64,000 nt of DNA from Gracilimonas sp965227785 (GTDB lineage Bacteria > Bacteroidota > Rhodothermia > Balneolales > Balneolaceae): assembly GCF_965227785.1 (NCBI RefSeq), contig NZ_OZ245785.1:3162001-3226000 (forward strand), written 5' to 3'. This document shows, piece by piece, positions 62,501 through 64,000 of the stretch. Within the stretch, counting starts at the first letter, position 1; every line of letters starts with the position of its first letter. Under the pieces are notes generated by a model. The model had not been told where the DNA came from and made no database searches. It saw nothing but the letters and a program-made list of their open reading frames with translations. A program made the translations under genes and the position numbers.

Positions 62501-62997
62501 ATGATATCACAGACCGGGTTCGTATTTCTCTGGACGCTCTTGGAAGTACAAACCGAAGCGAAAGCAGCCGGCTTCAAAACAGGAATTATGATATCAAAAC
62601 GCTTTCCTTTAAGCCGGGGGTAAACGGAACCATCAACCGATCATGGAATGCAGGTCTGGAGATTTCTTATGCCAAAAAAGAAGACCAGTTCCCTGTCCAA
62701 AATGTAACAGCGGATTTGCTTAAGATTTCAACAACTCACCGAACCTTTTTGTGGAGAAAACTCCAATCTAATCTTAGACTGGAGTTGCGAAATACAGTAG
62801 TAAATGGAAGTTCATCATCCTATGGAAGCTATGAGTTAACTGAAGGAACCGGAGAAGGAACAAATCTCATTTGGTCGCTCAATAGTTCGTATCGGGCAAG
62901 TAATTTAATTCGAATAAGTTTTAATTATGACGGAAGAACCGTCACAGACCGTGCTGCCATACATACTATAAAATTAGTTATGAGTGCTACTTTTTGA
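59572..62997 (+). CDS. Giant outer-membrane beta-barrel protein, start codon unclear
   Basis: At least 1141 residues. After the signal segment (ends SVQAQ) come beta-rich domains, a block with GSLSRGIIVGSNQDFALESGLNFELSG and LTDQSIPIQPDGTTQNLREFDKVFIQVE (about 140-210), and a region with YRLTGRND, ERVYVNGQQVQRG and IDYGLGEVTFTNN (about 265-325), followed by a long series of alternating strands ending in a C-terminal VMSATF, typical of outer-membrane barrels. Similar large proteins occur in Bacteroidota and Chlorobi-related genomes without assigned function. The listed start (TTG) is the first canonical codon, but leaves a truncated signal; see the ATG-TAG feature. Confidence 0.75.
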   Translation: MLCFASLGSVQAQTPVDKQKILQSFDPDSAYFLGEWVIASSINITADGIELPTDRWTFDEQSGLLSFRGNEFSGYSQVVVHYQENPFSISRTYQPRKLIELDSTLFADPDSLDQEIASRQPQTALTESNLRQSGSLSRGIIVGSNQDFALESGLNFELSGALTENININASLTDQSIPIQPDGTTQNLREFDKVFIQVEAPNTTVEMGDVDISLEQSTFARLNRRLQGATGYVNSDYGDYTGAASVVRGTYKSISFSGQDGVQGPYRLTGRNDQEFVIILAGTERVYVNGQQVQRGAEHEYVIDYGLGEVTFTNNLLIKDETRIVIEYEYVDQDFNRTMVAAEGGGSFLDGRMNIGASFIRQADGDDLLSQQSLSQSDIELLQDVGDDLDKAIVSGARIATEEERDRFVMYAEVDTVLEGQSYTIYQNQPGSEEAIYRVQFTKVGEGEGSYRRVSSQVNGLLYEWVGPGLGSYEPFRQLPAPQKQQMAAIYGSFNISERVELFGEWAASDFDANRFSSIDDADNTDMAYESGLRVTEANSAIGKINASVSRRYSGRRFQFFERTRDVEFDRKWNITRTGESKEVINQASLSVSPTPQTTVGGELGMVERGRFSGIRQASSISSSEEGIMDLNYRQDWVQSEDEVLNQNGNWFRQNGSVSKGFDLGSTIITPYISFEQENRKQRNTQTDSLNQLSQNFYDVGPGVQVMFSDLELDASVAYREEEGVLNNRLQDEATAIEQRYRLSYQPGSNFGTTNEVRLRDKQFTEAFEAEGGINRQGLLIKSVTNYSTTNQLLDGEFFYETNTQRRALLQETYIEVGPEIGQYVWDDLNGDGTQQVDEFFLEVSPNEGTFIRQFLPSDELLPVIDLNVRLLNTIRPFTFLDDENWLEAVSLRSRIDVTENSTTRDLADVYLLNIDSFRNDSNTVQGRLHWEKELNFLNGVDRADLSLGYTQNRSLNQRSTESIENYTDLTYLNTAYDITDRVRISLDALGSTNRSESSRLQNRNYDIKTLSFKPGVNGTINRSWNAGLEISYAKKEDQFPVQNVTADLLKISTTHRTFLWRKLQSNLRLELRNTVVNGSSSSYGSYELTEGTGEGTNLIWSLNSSYRASNLIRISFNYDGRTVTDRAAIHTIKLVMSATF

Positions 62998-63085
62998 TAA
63001 AAACCATTAATAATCGGTAACTTATAGTAGTGAATTCGAAAGTGGGTAACATTACGTAAAAATGACTTTTTATGGCCGATGTTAC

Positions 63086-63118
63086 TTTGACATTTAGTAT
63101 AAAATGAACTATTCTTTC
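63086..63118 (+). promoter_or_regulatory. Possible exbB promoter
   Basis: TTTG (63086-63089), a 20 bp spacer and TATTCTTTC (from 63110). The -7 box deviates from TAnnTTTG at two positions, so this is a weak call. It is 50 bp before the exbB ATG in a 169 bp gene-free interval. Confidence 0.3.
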
Positions 63119-63166
63119 GCTTCATTATTCTTAGCCTTTAACAATTAAACTATTAGTGGAGTAGAC

Positions 63167-63886
63167 ATGATATCGTCGATTGCTCTTTTTCTCTTACAAG
63201 CCCCTGCTGACGAAGGGTTTTTTAATGTCGTAGTAGCAAAATTTAACGAAGGTAATGAAGGCGGATGGATGTGGCCGGTATTGGTTACATTGATTCTTGG
63301 CCTCGCTATATTTCTTGAGCGGATCATTACTCTCAACCTTGCTGACATCAACACACGTAAATTTATCGTTAACGTACAAGAAGCTCTTCAGGACGGTGGT
63401 ATTGAAGCTGCTGAAGAACTTTGTGCACAAACCCGAGGTCCTGTAGCGTCAGTTTTTCAAGCTGGTTTAATGCGTTCTCACGAAGGTATTGAAGCTGCCG
63501 AAAAAGCTATTTCAGCTTACGGCTCTATTGAGATGAGTTTCCTCGAGCGTGGCCTTGTATGGTTATCTCTTTTCATTGCAATTGCTCCACTATTCGGATT
63601 CCTTGGTACCGTAGTAGGTATGATCGAGGCTTTCGATGACATTGAAGCTGCAGCCGATATCTCCCCGAGTATTGTAGCGGGTGGTATTAAAACTGCACTT
63701 TTGACAACCGCCGGAGGTTTGATTGCGGGTATTATTCTCCAAATTGGATACAACTATTGCGTATCTAAAATTGACCGACTGATTGCAGAAATGGAAGAAA
63801 GTTCAATCACCCTGATTGACTCCATTATTATGCTGAATGAAGGAAAAGATTTAGTTCCTCCATCAAGCAGCGACACTGACGCATAA
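63167..63886 (+). CDS. exbB: MotA/TolQ/ExbB proton-channel family protein
   Basis: Part of a proton-driven energy transducer (ExbB/TolQ with ExbD/TolR) that powers TonB-type transport or cell-envelope maintenance. 239 residues, three helices; the family signature is PLFGFLGTVVGMIEAF near 143-158, followed by the helix with GGIKTALLTTAGGLIAGI. The initial ~35 residues before the first helix are slightly extended. The partner gene is expected downstream, beyond the start of the next gene. Confidence 0.9.
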   Translation: MISSIALFLLQAPADEGFFNVVVAKFNEGNEGGWMWPVLVTLILGLAIFLERIITLNLADINTRKFIVNVQEALQDGGIEAAEELCAQTRGPVASVFQAGLMRSHEGIEAAEKAISAYGSIEMSFLERGLVWLSLFIAIAPLFGFLGTVVGMIEAFDDIEAAADISPSIVAGGIKTALLTTAGGLIAGIILQIGYNYCVSKIDRLIAEMEESSITLIDSIIMLNEGKDLVPPSSSDTDA

Positions 63887-63917
63887 TTAGAATCCAAACA
63901 ATAAAAAGGATATAGAT

Positions 63918-64000
63918 ATGGTTGCAATTAGTGTCGGACTTGCTCTTGGGTTAATCGTTCTCGGTGTGGTCTCTATGGCCGGAGCCGGGGTTCGAAGCCT
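63918..64000 (+). CDS. Start of a small membrane protein gene, cut by window edge
   Basis: Only the first 27 codons are visible: an ATG, then VAISVGLALGLIVLGVVSM, a membrane helix. AAGGA lies 8-9 bp before the ATG (63906-63910). It follows exbB by 31 bp and probably shares its transcript. It does not start like a classical ExbD; identity cannot be given. Confidence 0.5.
   Translation, partial: MVAISVGLALGLIVLGVVSMAGAGVRS

Overview
This window reads as a chromosomal segment of a Gram-negative bacterium of the FCB group, most probably Balneolota (Gracilimonas/Balneola-like). That placement is inference. It rests on: serine palmitoyltransferase beside a GNAT-type putative ceramide synthase; a fused E1 alpha/beta 2-oxoacid dehydrogenase; outer-membrane and lipoprotein genes; weak Shine-Dalgarno signals; and several promoters of the Bacteroidota type (TTG/TTTG, 19-21 bp, TAnnTTTG). 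No rRNA gene, phage or insertion sequence was found.

Layout. 1-4.8 kb: two GT4 glycosyltransferases (the first cut by the window edge), serine palmitoyltransferase and a GNAT-fold acyltransferase, a plausible (glyco)sphingolipid locus. 5-9 kb: fumarase fumC and the E1 fusion. 9-19.4 kb: a long minus-strand operon of the MoxR type (SpoIIM-like, membrane protein, DUF4129, DUF4350, MoxR ATPase, DUF58, then a DUF5683-like protein and a large beta-propeller lipoprotein), with a divergent RDD gene. 19.5-25.6 kb: degenerate LytM peptidase, esterase with an inserted domain, heme A synthesis genes ctaB/ctaA, a MerR regulator, a GT2 transferase and a lipoprotein. 25.6-26.3 kb: six minus-strand tRNA genes (Pro, Arg, Cys, Glu, His, Glu). 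26.3-30 kb: glycosyltransferase, SDR epimerase and a secreted propeller-like protein. 30-37.4 kb: clpC, gpmI, rpsT, cmk, rpsA. 37.4-38.8 kb: a dispersed palindromic repeat and a second MoxR gene.

38.9-55.3 kb is an energy-conversion region. uppP is followed by nuoJ-nuoK; then, on the other strand, come a BamA-type barrel gene and an eleven-gene Mrp cation/proton antiporter operon with three antiporter-like large subunits; then nuoL-nuoM-nuoN, with a pterin dehydratase gene (phhB) inserted between nuoM and nuoN. No nuoA-I genes are in the window. 55.4-56.1 kb carries an RHH/PIN toxin-antitoxin pair. 56.2-57.4 kb is the rpsF-rpsR-rplI ribosomal operon. The window ends with dsbD, a giant outer-membrane beta-barrel protein whose only ATG is followed at once by an in-frame stop, exbB and the start of one more membrane gene.

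Most of the window is ordinary core genome. The most unusual points are the Mrp operon lying between two halves of the membrane arm of complex I, phhB inside nuoMN, the sphingolipid gene pair, the extended MoxR operon, and cloverleaf-like dispersed repeats.
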